Source: Emiliania huxleyi CCMP1516 (taxonomy: Eukaryota > Haptophyta > Isochrysidales > Noelaerhabdaceae). Taken from it: a stretch of DNA of 64,000 bases. This document shows positions 11,290 through 22,540 of the stretch, in pieces. The position numbers and the translations under genes are program-made. The stretch lies in assembly GCF_000372725.1 (NCBI RefSeq), contig NW_005202428.1, positions 1-64,000 on the forward strand, given 5' to 3'. Each line of letters begins with the position of its first letter. Within the stretch, counting starts at the first letter, position 1. A model generated the notes under the pieces. It had not been told where the DNA came from, did no database searches, and saw nothing but the letters and a program-made list of their open reading frames with translations.

Positions 11290-11490
11290 GCTCTACGACT
11301 TGGAGCACTTGCTTGGAGTGCAGTCCTCAGCCTCACATCCAGGGGGCCGGGGAGCTAAGAAGCGCACCCAGCGGGCCGGATGATCGGGATCGGGTTGCGG
11401 GCTAGGCCTAGGGAGCCCTAGAGCCCTGGGGGGTGTGCGCGTTCGCAGGGAAAGGGCCTTCCAAAGGGCCGTAAAATAAACACGGGGGTT
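11290..11490 (+). repeat. dispersed repeat, partner at 39795-39965
   Basis: The segment from cttggagcacttgcttggag to the ccgtaaaataaacacggg block matches the reverse complement of 39795-39965. Both copies contain the same short open end translated GAKKRTQRAG followed by a stop. It is probably a fragment of a mobile or duplicated unit; the gene of origin was not recognised. Confidence 0.75.
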
Positions 11491-11777
11491 GGTCGTTCCG
11501 TGTACCGGGTCTCTCCCCTTAACTGCAGATCTGCAGAACGCCCCCTCGGCTACTCGGAGCTAACGGACACGCAACACTGTACTCCCCGCACGTACACAGC
11601 TACGCCTCGTCGTAGAGGGTCCGCAGCGTCCTAATCTAAAATCTGAGGATTCAGGATTGAGGCATCGCTTCAGTGAGGCCAAAGTGAGTTTATGGATGTG
11701 TGAGAACGGTACGGGACCGTGCGAAATCGGAACGCATGCTTGCACGTTACCGGTCGGCGATCGCATCGTGCCACCAG

Positions 11778-12869
11778 CTACGCCTGGCACGATGTAGGTA
11801 CGACAGCATGCGCGCAAAGCACCAGGGCAGCGTCGAGCGTCGTATTGTCAATTTCGACTGGCTGTGCCCGAAGCGCGGAACGCACACGAGCTTGGCAGAA
11901 TTTCTGAGCACGACTTCCATCATTCATCTCGCCCAAGTGATCACATTTACTGTAGTTGGTGGTGACCCACCCAGACTGCAGCGCATGTGGCGAGCCCACG
12001 CTAGCGTGCACGTCCCACACGCGCTGGCCCATCACCTGAACGTGACGCTGCGGGCTGAAGGGCAGCACGTAGCACGAGGTGTAGTAGCCGCGGGGGAAGA
12101 TCTCGACAAGGCACGGAAGCGGTTGCTGGGTCATAAGAAAGCGGTTGTTGAGCTGTGCGCCGTGCGGCGTGACGTACGCGTATGCAGGCAGACTCCACTG
12201 CTGCGCAGTATGGCATGTGTCATTGGTGCTCACCTGATCACGGAGGAGAGGCCAGCGTACCGCGCCGCGGCTGATCAGCTGACGCGGTGGGCTGCGATCC
12301 AGCAACACGACGCGCCGCTCGCTCGCTTGCCTCTCCTCGGGAGAATCAGCGTGACCGTTCACGGCAATGCGATGGGTGGGCGCCTGGTGAATGACCTGAT
12401 CGGCTGCTCTCGCGTCGGAGCTGCCCCGTGGCGCCTCCCACCACAAACTAGACGGTGATGCCCGGCCGTAATGCGTAGAGATGTTGCGGCACTCGTGTTG
12501 CATTTTGTGCCACACCGCGCTCGTCGCTCCTGGCCACGAGAGGAACAGCTTGGAGTCGTCCCCCCACGGCGAAATGGTCCAATTGTCTAGTCGCAGCTCG
12601 GTACAGCCCGGGCAGCCACCCTTCGGTAGCGGTCTCACGCCGTGCTCGTCAAGTGCGCTCAGGAGTGCTTGGCCCATTGGACCAACGACCTTCCACGGCC
12701 AGCTCTCACCCCTATAGACGCCTAGCCGAAGCTTGTGCGCGACGAAGGCGTATTCAAGCAGCCACCATAAGCGCATCGCGTCGTGATATGGGTGGAAGTC
12801 TTGGCGCCTCGGACTTCCATTGAGCGGAAAGATCACAACACCGCCACTTCCATTGAGCCCACGGCGCAC
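11778..12869 (-). CDS. GT61-like glycosyltransferase
   Basis: Putative Golgi glycosyltransferase of the GT61 type (the family that includes O-linked GlcNAc and xylosyl transferases). The 363-codon frame has no intron. The key evidence is the C-terminal motif TPHGAQLNNRFLM followed within 10 residues by VEIFPRGYY, which matches the conserved HGAxLxN...EifP block of GT61. A basic segment RRVVLLDRSPPRQL about 60 residues upstream fits the family's donor-binding region. No signal anchor is visible at the given start, and the N-terminus may lie further upstream or be missing. Several Cys and N-x-S/T sites (e.g. CRNIS) fit a lumenal protein. Function beyond the family is not assignable. Confidence 0.72.
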   Translation of the reverse strand: MRRGLNGSGGVVIFPLNGSPRRQDFHPYHDAMRLWWLLEYAFVAHKLRLGVYRGESWPWKVVGPMGQALLSALDEHGVRPLPKGGCPGCTELRLDNWTISPWGDDSKLFLSWPGATSAVWHKMQHECRNISTHYGRASPSSLWWEAPRGSSDARAADQVIHQAPTHRIAVNGHADSPEERQASERRVVLLDRSPPRQLISRGAVRWPLLRDQVSTNDTCHTAQQWSLPAYAYVTPHGAQLNNRFLMTQQPLPCLVEIFPRGYYTSCYVLPFSPQRHVQVMGQRVWDVHASVGSPHALQSGWVTTNYSKCDHLGEMNDGSRAQKFCQARVRSALRAQPVEIDNTTLDAALVLCAHAVVPTSCQA

Positions 12870-13159
12870 GTCGTGGGCGCATCATGTCGTATTCATGCAC
12901 TTCGTGAAGCTGGACGCAATGCAGAGAGGAGGTATGCCTGCTGCTTGGATGAGACCACGAAGGATATCGCCGGACATGTGTGTCGCGTCGTCTATGGAGG
13001 CTATGACTAGCTGGCTCGGGGGCGCGGGCGTGGCGCCCGCACTCCTCCTTCTCTTTGTGGTCCTCGTCTCTTTTCTCTTTTCTGTGCTAGGGGTGAGCAT
13101 CCCGCGTTTAACGAGCATGTATGCAGGCGACAATAGCCGGACACGGGAAGGGGGGCGGG

Positions 13160-13445
13160 GGGGGGAGCCGATGCCGTTGGCGCCGCTGGCGGTGGCGTAA
13201 GCCGATGCCGCGGGACTAGCCGGTGGCGTGGGCAAACCCCCTCCTCACTGAGAGTGCGACACAAAGACTCACATTCAGACAGGACACGGGAGGTTCACTG
13301 AGAGTGCGACACAAGACTCACATTCAAGCGGGAGGGGGGGGGGGGGGAGCCGATGCCGGTGGCGTTGGCGCCGATGGCGGTGGCGCAAGCCGATGCCGCT
13401 GGACTAGCCGGTGGCGTGGGCGAGCCCCCCTCTTCACTGAGAGCG
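13160..13445. repeat. ~180-bp tandem duplication
   Basis: Two copies of a block running from an (ag)ggggggg tract through gccgatgccg and gactagccggtggcgtgggc to tcactgagag. The first is at about 13140-13270 and the second at about 13325-13445. It lies immediately downstream of the helicase-like gene's stop codon at 13449. Confidence 0.8.
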
Positions 13446-13448
13446 CGT

Positions 13449-15478
13449 CTAGTGGTGCAGTGCCATGGCGTCGTCCACCCGCTGCAGGTTGCGGCGGGTG
13501 ATCACCTTGGTGAGGTGGCGGCGCGCGCCCAAGCACTCCTGCGTGCGTGCCTGCACCGCCGGCGAGTCGAAGTTGGCGATGGACGAGTTGGCGGCGCGGA
13601 GGTTCTGCCGCACGGCGGCCGCGAGCTCCTGAAGGTTGGCCGGCACGGCCTCGAGCTGCAGCACGGCGAGGGCGCCGTTGGTGGCCTCGTCCACCTCATC
13701 CGGCTCGCCGGCGGACTCCTGCTCGGAGCATAGAGGGAGGCTGAGAGGGCGGGGGGGGCAGGGGGGGGGAAGGGCATGCGAGTGCACACCTGTGAAGAGA
13801 TGATGGACGCGGTGGCCTCGGTTGACTGCGAGGTCTCCAGGTCGGCCGGCGCGTCCCACAGGGTGAGGAGTCCGGTGCGGTTGGCGCCGTCCTCGAGGTG
13901 TACCATGAGATGCAGCCTGTCCTCCGCCCGCGAGAGGGCGACATTGAAGATGCATCGCTCCTCGTCCGCCTCCCACGACCGCCACGGGTCGTCCTTGAGC
14001 CTGAGCCGGTCGGGCAGCGGCAGGTGGTCGGGCTGGAAGATGCATACGCGAGTCGCCTGCCGGCCCTTGTACCCGTGGATCGTGGAGACGACGAGCGTGT
14101 CCCCAGCGGCGGCGTCTTCGGTGTACACCTTCTCCAGCCACGCCGAGTACGCGGTCCGCGAGTCGAGCGCGTCGATGTCCCCCGCCGACGCCAGCTTGGA
14201 CCAAGCAGTAATCGATGCCTGCAGGGCGAGGGTGGTGTCGTGGCGCTCGTTCTGCGACGCCGGAGCGGAGCTGTCGAGGCGCAGGTTGAGCCGCGTGAGG
14301 ACGGACGACATGGGCCCCTCGAGCTCACCGAGCAGCTTGAGGACATTGTCGCGGGTGGACTTGCGGCCGACCATCTTGACGTGAATGTAGCCCTTGGAGA
14401 GCAGCACGTTGTAGATCTCGAAGACGGTGGCGGCCATGCGCGTGAGCAGGGCGGTCCTCTCCCCCGCGACGATCGGGTGGGAGTGGAAGGTGACATTCTC
14501 GCGGTACTCGCCGTCGACGTCGCGAATCTGCACGATCGTGTCGGTGGAGCCGGTGGCGGCGAGAGCCGGCTGCGTCGCCTCGATGACGCTGCGGGCGCTG
14601 CGGTAGTTGAGCATGTGGGTGTACTGCTCGCGGCCGTGCAGCATCTGCTCGAGCGTCGCCTGTGGCGAGCATGACGTGTACAGTGTCAGGAGAGGGGGGG
14701 GGGGGGGGCGTGGAAGGGGGGATGCGGGGGGAGGGTTAGGCGAGGCGGGCGCGAGGCGGGAGGGGTGACGGCAGGGCGCCTTATCGCCGCCCATCCAGTA
14801 GTACATCGACTGCGCCGGGTCACCCACCATCAAAAGGTTGGCGCGCCGGCGGACGAGTTGCAGTATGAAGAGGTAGAGGATCCGGGTCACGTCCTGCATC
14901 TCGTCGACCATCACGTGCGTCCACATGCCGAGGTCGAGGTCGAGGTAGACGACAAGGTAGACGAGATCGTGCTGGTCGACGATCGGGAAGGGCACCAGCT
15001 CCCTGGTCACCTCGTTGTAGAGGTGGGTGCAGCCGTCGACGGTGAGCTGCGTGCCGATCTGGATGGAGAGGTCGAGGCAACTCGCGGCGACTTTGAGGCC
15101 GAAGTCGATGCGCCGTGACTCGTCGCCGATCTTGCGCTCGAGCTGCAGCTTCTCCGTCTGGTTGAGCTTGCCCGTCCAGGAGGACGCGAGGACCGGCGCG
15201 AGGTTGTACTCCTCGACGAGCGCGGAGAGCGTCTCGGTGTTGTGGAACGACTCCTCCTGGGGGCAGCCGATGGCCTTCTGCCGCGCGAGGTCCATCACCT
15301 TGGCGACAAACTCGCGGTACAGCTTGGTCAGCGCCTCACCGTGCTCGAAGTTGCGGAAGTAGAAGGAGACGACGAGCCGCGTCTTCTGCTTCACCACGGA
15401 CGGCTCGAACGCGGACAGGTCCCGCGGGTCCTTCCCCGCCATGATCTTGCGGTCCTTGTGCATAGCGCGGTTCCACAT
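13449..15478 (-). CDS. UvrD/SF1-like helicase, no Walker A
   Basis: Exons (minus): 15478-14780, 14659-13790, 13718-13449, about 612 aa. The intron between exons 1 and 2 is GC-AG and the next is GT-AG. SF1 motifs seen: motif II THVMVDEMQDV, motif III LLMVGDPAQSMYYW, motif V VVSTIHGYKGRQ, motif VI FNVALSRAEDRLHLMV. The Walker A P-loop that should precede motif II by a few hundred residues is absent. The Met at 15478 directly follows an acceptor-like cgccgcag, so it may be the first codon of an internal exon. The first exon would then lie upstream, yet none was recognised between 15479 and 15715. The C-terminal 90 residues (from ESAGEPDEV) are outside the helicase core. It could be a truncated gene or a non-catalytic paralogue. 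Confidence 0.8.
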
Positions 15479-15715
15479 CTGCGGCGAGGGAGCCCAGAGG
15501 CGGAGGGTGCAGTGAGAGGGGCGGCGCGGCGGCAACAGGGGCGGGGGAGGGGCGGGGGGTGGCGCACGCGCGCACGCAGTCCGTCAGTTAGTCAGTCAGA
15601 GAGACACGCCTCCGCCACCGGCTAACGCCGAAGGCATCGGCGCGCCACAGCCATCGGGAGACCAACGGCATCGGCCGCCTCTGTGACCTGACTCCTGCAA
15701 TCGAATGCGTGTGTC

Positions 15716-16846
15716 GTGTTCACAGCGCCGAGTTTGATTACATTCGGATTTCATTTTGCGTCGTTCGAAGGCAGGGCAGACCGAGCGACTCGCATGCTGC
15801 TGCTGATCCAATCCGCAGCACTCTCTCATCGCTCGCAACACCACTCCCAGTCGCCGCCGCCCCTCGTTGCTCACGACGACACGCAGGTGCCGGACATGGC
15901 AGCGCTGCCCGGTGAAGGCATGAACGTCGGCGAGCTCGCCAAGAGAGAGCGCGGAGAGGCCGATGCCGGCCGTGCCATGCGCGACTCCTTGCGCGGCTCC
16001 TTGGAGGGAGAGCACGGAGAGGCCGTTGCCGGCCGTGCCAAGCGCGGGACCTTCAAAGTGCCGATGTCGGCTACCCCGTACGGCTACACCGAGAAAGATG
16101 CGGACAAGCGCAGTTTTTACTGGAGCACCTTCTCGCCCGCAACGGGGGGTTCTCACGTCTATGCCCTGCTGGCCTTTACTTTGGTCGTGCTCGTCTTCGG
16201 CTGGGCGAGCGACATCCGCCAGCGCCTGTCCCGGCTGGAGGACGATGTCTACGGTCAGGAGGATGGTCAGGAGGATGTCGACGCAGAGACCCACACGCCC
16301 ACTGCCGATGCAGAGCCCATTGCCCAGCCGCCGGCAGTGGGCATGAGGATCTCGACGGCTGCGGTCGTCGACACACCGGAGATAGCGATACACACCGTGC
16401 AGATGTTCGAAAGCATCAAGCTTCTGCTCAATCTCGACCCGCACACCTCCCCTCTCCGCACCATCCAAGAGGCCAACAGGCGGCTCAATCTGCCCGCGGC
16501 GGGCCGATTCCGCCAGCAGGCCATCGAGGTACTGCAGTTTGTGCTTACTGCAGCCACATACTATAACGCACCCAGCCAGAGTCGCGTTGGGCGCATCTCG
16601 ACCGGCGTGCTCGTGCAGAGCATCAAGCATCTGCTCGGACTCGTCACGATCAGCGGAGGGTTTGAAGCCACTATGCGATGCGCATACGAGCGGCTCAATC
16701 TCAACATTCGCCTCCCAGAGCGCAGCACCCACTTCGCGGCGAGAGTCCGCGGGCACGCCATCGTGGTGCTGGAGAGGCTCCTGGCTGATGCAATTTCACA
16801 CACCCCACAGGGAGACCATCTCGGAGCGATGGAGATCGCAGACTGA
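15716..16846 (+). CDS. unknown single-pass membrane protein
   Basis: A 376-codon open frame without introns; internal Met codons (e.g. at MAALPGEGM) could be the true start. Residues around 145-165 (VYALLAFTLVVLVFGWA) form one clear transmembrane helix, followed by an acidic linker. Two related helical segments follow: FESIKLLLNLDPHTSPLRTI and VQSIKHLLGLVTISGGFEAT, each followed by an RLNL motif, suggesting an internal duplication of about 90 residues. A second small repeat, REREAD/GEHGEA with AGRA, occurs before the membrane segment. No family was recognised. Function unknown. Confidence 0.6.
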   Translation: MFTAPSLITFGFHFASFEGRADRATRMLLLIQSAALSHRSQHHSQSPPPLVAHDDTQVPDMAALPGEGMNVGELAKRERGEADAGRAMRDSLRGSLEGEHGEAVAGRAKRGTFKVPMSATPYGYTEKDADKRSFYWSTFSPATGGSHVYALLAFTLVVLVFGWASDIRQRLSRLEDDVYGQEDGQEDVDAETHTPTADAEPIAQPPAVGMRISTAAVVDTPEIAIHTVQMFESIKLLLNLDPHTSPLRTIQEANRRLNLPAAGRFRQQAIEVLQFVLTAATYYNAPSQSRVGRISTGVLVQSIKHLLGLVTISGGFEATMRCAYERLNLNIRLPERSTHFAARVRGHAIVVLERLLADAISHTPQGDHLGAMEIAD

Positions 16847-17222
16847 CCACGCGCGGACTCTGCGGAGAGATGTGAGTTCCGACGCAACCTCATGTGGGGA
16901 TGGATGCTGATGGCGTGTCGAGGCGCGCAGATGTGTTTCGATGTCGCATGCTATACTGCGAGATGAGATCTACCAGCAGCAGCAGCACCACCACCACCAG
17001 CATCAACAGAGACAGGCAGTGCAGGCGCAGAGGCGCTCGCAGAGCGGCGCTCAGCGCCGCGCACGCCACGCTGCGGACCGTCGGACGAGCGCACCGTACG
17101 TCGGCGGCGAGCCGCGTCGCCAGCCGTCTCGCGAGAGAGCGGCGCCGCCGCGTGCGCGCAGCAGCCGCCGCGGCAGAGGCGAGCCGCGGCGACGTCCGCA
17201 CTAACGGATAACGGCCATTGGC

Positions 17223-17223
<1 letters not shown>

Positions 17224-17258
<35 letters not shown>
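17224..17258. repeat. (TC)n tract
   Basis: About 16 TC dinucleotides, 85 bp upstream of the SMARCAL1-like start codon. It could be a promoter-proximal CT tract, but no other core promoter element is identifiable. Confidence 0.85.
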
Positions 17259-17260
<2 letters not shown>

Positions 17261-17342
17261 ACTCACACATACATTTTATTTTATTTTGTTTTCGCGCCTT
17301 GTCTGTATCCGCTCGACCGCCCGCGGCGCCCCTTCATTGTCA

Positions 17343-20300
17343 ATGGCGTCTCGGCACTACAGCGCGGCCGAGATTGAGGAGAAGCGGCGCATCGCGTTGA
17401 GCCGCCGGGCGGCGCTGGTGCAGCAGCCACTGCAGCCTCAGCAGTCGCCTCACCGTCCACAGCAGCAGCAGCAGCAGCAGCAGCAACCGCCGCAGCCGCT
17501 GCTGCCTCGGCCCGCAAGCGGCCCGTTGGCTGCGGCTGGCCCTCGGCCTCCGCTGCGCCCCGCGGGGCCGCCTCCAGCGCCGCAGCAGCCATTATGGCGG
17601 CCGCGGCCACCCGGGCCGCCTCAGATGCCGCAGCAGTGTCCGACGCTGCAGCTGCTCACGCCGCCGCAGCCACAGCCAGCGCCACCGCAGCCGCCGCAGC
17701 CCCAGCCGCCACGGCCATGGCTGCCGCCGTCGCAAATGCCGCGGCAGCCGTCGCCGCAGCAAGGGCAGCGGCTGCTGCCGACACGGCAGCAGCACCCGTC
17801 GCCGTTGCGGCCGCCTCCGCCGCCGCGTCCATCGCCGCTACACGCGACGCACCCGCCCGCGCGTCCGCCGGCGCCGCAGCAGCCGCACCCGTCGCCACTG
17901 CGCCCGCCTCTGCAGCCAGCGCCGGTGCAGCCATCGGGGCAGTCTTGGGGTGCGGTGCCACTGCAGCCATCGCCGCGGAACCACGGGCAGGGTGTCGGGC
18001 AGAGCGGGCCCGGCTGGAGTGTGCCGCCGAGAGCCGGCGGGGAGGGGGGCGCGCCGCGGCCGTTCGGCGTCTTGCAGGCGGCGGGCGCCTCCCCGGCCCG
18101 CCAGCAGCCTCGGGCCAAGGTCGCAACGTCTGCGAGGCCCTCCGCCGCCACCCTGCCTGCCCTGCCCGCCGCCGCCGCCGGCGAGGGGGAGGGCAGGGAG
18201 ATTGCGGAGGAGGGCGCGGCGGCGGCGGCGGCGGCGAGCGCGGCGGCGGGCAGCGCCGGCGTGGCGGGCGGCGGCGGCGTGGCGGGCGGCGCGGCGGCGG
18301 CGGCAGGCGCGGCGGCGGCGTGCGCCGCCGGGGCGTCTGGTGCGGCGGGGTCTGCGGCTGCGGCGGCAGACGTGAGCGAGGTCGAGCTGGACGTGGACCA
18401 GGAGCTCGGCGGGCTGCCCGTCCTGCGCGCCACCTTCCCGCCGCCGCTCGCCGCGGTCGCCGCGTCGGAGGCGCTGCTGGCGGTGGCGGGGGTGCGCGTG
18501 CTGCCGGGCGTCAAGGGCGGGCCTCGCAAGCTGGTCTGCCCGATGGGGAGCTACCGCGAGCTGTCGGCGGTGCTGCTCGGGGGAGGCGGCGGCCGGCGGG
18601 TGCGGTTGCGCATGGCGGCGAGCGACGTGGGGCAGCGCGCACTCGAGTACTCTGCCCCGGAGGGCGAGGCCGCTGGCCAGGCGAGGTACGAGCGGCTGCC
18701 ATCGCCCATGCGGGAGGCGCTGCTCCCTTTCCAGCGCGAGGGGGTCCGCTTCGCCCTCTCTCACGGCGGGCGGGTGCTTTTGGCGGACGAGATGGGGTTG
18801 GGAAAGAGCGTGCAGGCGCTCAGCGTCGCCCTCTGCTACCGCGACGAGTGGCCGCTGCTCGTCGTCTGCCCAAAGTCTCTCTGTGGCAACTGGCTCGCCG
18901 AGCTGCGCCGCTGGCTCCCCCTCGTTTGCAGCGCGCCGCTCGCGCCCGCCGCCGCCTCCGCCCCAGGCGGCGAAGCTGTNNNNNNNNNNNNNNNNNNNNN
19001 NNNNNNNNNNNNNNNNNNNNNNNNNNNNNNNNNNNNNNNNNNNNNNNNNNNNNNNNNNNNNNNNNNNNNNNNNNNNNNNNNNNNNNNNNNNNNNNNNNNN
19101 NNNNNNNNNNNNNNNNNNNNNNNNNNNNNNNNNNNNNNNNNNNNNNNNNNNNNNNNNNNNNNNNNNNNNNNNNNNNNNNNNNNNNNNNNNNNNNNNNNGG
19201 GCGCGTCGGGGGGGCGGCGTCAGAGCGGTGCTGTCGGATGTCGACACGTCAGAAGAGGAGGGTGCGGCGGAGGAGGAGGAGGCGGTGGCGGTGGAGGAGG
19301 AGAGGGAGGAGGAGACGGTGGGGACGGAGGTGGCCGCCGCGTGGGCGGGCGAGGGGAAGTGGGGCGGTGAGGCAGAGGCCGCGCGGGGCGCCGGCGCAGC
19401 TGGCGCGTCCGGCTGCGGCGGCGGCGGCGGCGGTTTGGGCGGCGGCGGCGGCGGCGCGCTGCCCCCGCTGCCGCGCGTCCAGCTGGTCGAGAGCGGCAAG
19501 GATTCGCTCTCGGGCGGGTGCGGTGTGGTGGTCATCTCGTACGACCTCGCGGTCCGGCGCGCGGCGGAGCTGCGCGCGGCCGGCTTCGGCGTGGCGATCG
19601 CAGACGAGAGCCACGCGCTCAAGGAGCCCGAGTCGCAGCGCTCGAAGGCGCTGCTGCCGCTGCTGGGAGGCGTGCGCAGGCTCGTCCTCGTCTCGGGCAC
19701 GCCGTCGCCCTCCCGGCCGGCGGAGATCTTCACTCAGGCGAAGCTGCTGCGGCCCGGGATCTTCGGCCGCCGGCAGGACTTCGAGCGGCGGTACGCCGCC
19801 GCACACCAGGGGCGGTTCGGCTGGGACGCTAAGGGCGCGAGCCATGTGAAGGAGCTCCACGCCGTGCTGACGCACGCGCTGATGGTGCGACGCACAAAGG
19901 CGGAGGTGCAGTCGCAGCTGCCGCCAAAGGTGCGAGAGGTGCTGCTGATCGATGCGCCCGAGGCTGCGCGCGCGTGGGCTCGAGTCGAGGCGGAGCGAGC
20001 GGCGGGCCCGGCCAAGGAGCACTCGGCGGAGATGACGCTCGCCTACATGGAGACGGGGCGCGCGAAGGCGGCGGCGGTGGCGGACCACGTCGCGAGGCTG
20101 CTTGCCGCGCCGGGGCGGCGCAAGCTGCTGCTCTTTGGCCACCACAAGGCGGTGCTCGACTTGTGGGAGGAGCGGCTGCGCGGCGTGTGCAGCCACGTGC
20201 GGATCGACGGCGAGGTGCCGCACGAGGCGCGCGACTACCGCGTGGCGACCTTCCAAGGCGACCCGGCCGTACGGCTGGCGATCCTCTCGATCCGGGTGGC

Positions 20301-20839
20301 CTCGCATGGCTTCACGCTCACCGCGGCCAGCGTCGTGGTCTTCGGAGAGCTGGCGTGGAACGCGTCCGACCTCGCGCAGGCGGAGGACCGCGCTCACCGC
20401 ATCTCGCAGCTCGCGGAGCGCGTGCAAGTCTTCTACTGCATCGCGCGCGGCTCCGTCGATGAGGTGATGTGGCGCCTCGTCGAGAAGAAGTTGCAGGTCA
20501 CCTCGTCGCTGATGTCCGGCGGCCGCGCCGCCGGGTTCGGCTCCGGTGCCTCTGGCCCCGCCGCCGCAGGCTTGCGTGGGGCGGCGCTCTCTGGCCCCGC
20601 CGCGGCGGCGGCAGCCAGCGGCGCAAAGCCTTCGTCGCCAGACATCCGCTCCTTCCTGCGGCCAGGTCCCCCCGCAGGCCAGTCTGGCGGCGGAGGCGGC
20701 GGAGGCGGCGGCGGGGTCGGCGGTGGCGGTCGCTGCGGCGGTGGCGACGGGGGCGGCTATGGAGGCTATGGAGGCTATGGAGGCTATGGAGGCTATGGAG
20801 GCGGCGGCGATTGCGGTGGAGGCGGCGGCGGCGGCGATT

Positions 20840-20900
<61 letters not shown>

Positions 20901-21174
20901 AGGGCAGGCATCAACTCGGCCTGCGGGCGCATCTGGCATCGCCGGCCTTCCGCGTCGGCCCGATGGCCCGCTCAGCCCTGGCGACGGCTCTGGCGCGTGC
21001 CTTGCCGTGCCGTCAGCAGCGGCGGGCGAGGCTTCTGTTGCCGGGCAGGCCAGCGGGGAGGCATTGCCAAGCCGCTCTGGGCGCGGCGGAGGCGGGTTGT
21101 ATGGCGGGCCTGGCTACCCCCGGTCCGCGACGGGGAAGCGGCTCAGGCCGGAGCGGCAGGACTTGTTTGAGTGA
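17343..21174 (+). CDS. SMARCAL1/HARP-like annealing helicase
   Basis: Putative nuclear SNF2-family ATP-dependent DNA-annealing helicase acting at stalled forks. The start at 17343 is chosen because [19 protein letters not shown] resembles the N-terminal RPA-binding helix of SMARCAL1; an earlier in-frame Met at 17286 precedes it. A Pro/Gln-rich then Ala/Gly-rich linker of about 300 residues follows. Next come a HARP-like region (about 18370-18700) and the SNF2 core: Walker [15 protein letters not shown], Walker B-type DESH in [25 protein letters not shown], and motif [13 protein letters not shown]. The reading frame changes across the 219-base N gap because the gap length is arbitrary, so part of the core between motif I and II is missing from the sequence, not necessarily from the gene. 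An acidic Glu-rich stretch lies just after the gap. The C-terminus is Gly-rich with a (Gly)n run and ends RPERQDLFE. No intron is evident. Confidence 0.9.
18980..19198. other. assembly gap (219 N)
   Basis: A run of N inside the SMARCAL1-like gene. Its size is presumably an estimate, since the flanking coding frames do not match across it. Confidence 1.
20690..20905. repeat. coding GGC/GGAGGCTAT repeats
   Basis: Within the SMARCAL1-like reading frame a ggaggctat 9-mer is repeated about five times (Gly-Gly-Tyr) and is flanked by (ggc)n. It encodes a Gly/Tyr low-complexity segment near the C-terminus. Confidence 0.85.
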
Positions 21175-21179
21175 GAGGT

Positions 21180-22540
21180 GTGGGGATTTGCCGCAACGGC
21201 GCTAGAGATGGCGCGGCTGAACGGGTACCGCGCGTACGACGCACAGTTTGGTCAGTCGAGTGAAACGGCAGCTTCGGCCTGGGGAGCAACCCCGGGTCAC
21301 GGGCGAACACAAGTCCGCCGACCGTACGGTTGTGTACACCGCTTCATAGCTTCATAGCTTCAATGGACTCCGCTGGCATCAACCCGATGAGGCGCGAAAG
21401 CCGAAACTAAGGTGATGCTCCTACATCCCCACCGAAACGCATTGTCCATTGATACACAATTGTGGCGGTAGGGACGTCCGCCGCAATTCGGACAATGCTC
21501 TTTCCCACGCCCGCCACATGACGCCCACCGCCGGCGCCGCGTTGGGCGGCGCGCGCCGACGCCGACCATCACCACCGACCGACGGCTCGCACGGCCGTGC
21601 GGTGAGCAAAAATTTGGGTCGCTGCGCGCCTGCCGGATGCTCTGCGACGTCTGGACGCTCGCCAGAAACGCCAGGAAGCTTGCCTTCCACCCCTGGGCCC
21701 GAGGGCGAACGGCAGTGGTCGGCAGCCTCTGCGACGCTCCGATCGGCTCCTCGACCTCATCGCCTGCGACGAGCCAGCATGGCTCGTCGCTCGACGGCAG
21801 CCTGCTCAGTATGCTCTTGGCATTCTGTACAGCCTCGCCAGGCTCTCTGAGACGGCCTGCAGGGCCGGCGCGGACCGCCTCGGGCGCGATGGCCCTCCTC
21901 AGTACCTACCCCTTCGATGCCTGTCGGCTCTCCAATCGCGTCGCCGGCGGCAGGCCCGCATGGCGCGCTGCTCGATGGCAGCTTGCTCAGTACGCCTTGG
22001 ACAGTGACTTCTGCCTCGCTGCTCTTACTGCAGCCGCCTCCGGGGCCGGCGCCAGCCGCCTCGCTTCGCCAGTGCTGTCTACGCCTGCGACACGCGTGTC
22101 GGTTCGCCGCCCGCGTCGCCCGCGGCGGGCCCGCATGGCGCGCCGCTCGTCGGGAGCGTTCCCAGCAGGCTGTGCAGGGCAGTCTGCCTCACTCAGGGCG
22201 CCGCCGCCGCTGCGCGGGGCCGCCACCGGCGCTGCTGCCGTGAACAATGCCGACGTGTATGTCACCATCGCCTCTCTTCGTCGCCGATCTCGCCGACGCC
22301 GCTCGCCGCTCGCCGCCGCCCTGCCTTGCCCTGCCCTGCCCTCGCACAAACAATGAAACAAACCAACACAGACACACACACAAACAGACACACACACTCA
22401 CAACTCCTTGCTCCCGCGCCCTCCCGCCTCACGCCCTGCGCCTCACGCCGCGCGTCCCACGCACGCCCCGTCCCCCGCGCCCCCACGCCCCTCACCTCGC
22501 GCCTCACGCCTCCCTCCCCACCCTCTCAGGCATTTCTTCT
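21180..22540. repeat. ~190-bp imperfect tandem block; dispersed partner
   Basis: 21780-22210 consists of two to three imperfect ~190-bp units, each with a bipartite gctcgtcg..ggcagc..tgctcagta core and cctcgccagtgctg-like ends. The last unit plus its 3' flank (about 21990-22345) matches 32740-33085 in the same orientation at roughly 80-85%. No gene was recognised; the open frames track the repeat. Confidence 0.65.

Noticed and set aside
17594-19849. Large alternative-frame ORFs over the SMARCAL1-like gene (Ala- or Arg-rich)
   Set aside because: GC-rich coding sequence leaves other frames open; only one frame on each side of the gap has SNF2 motifs.
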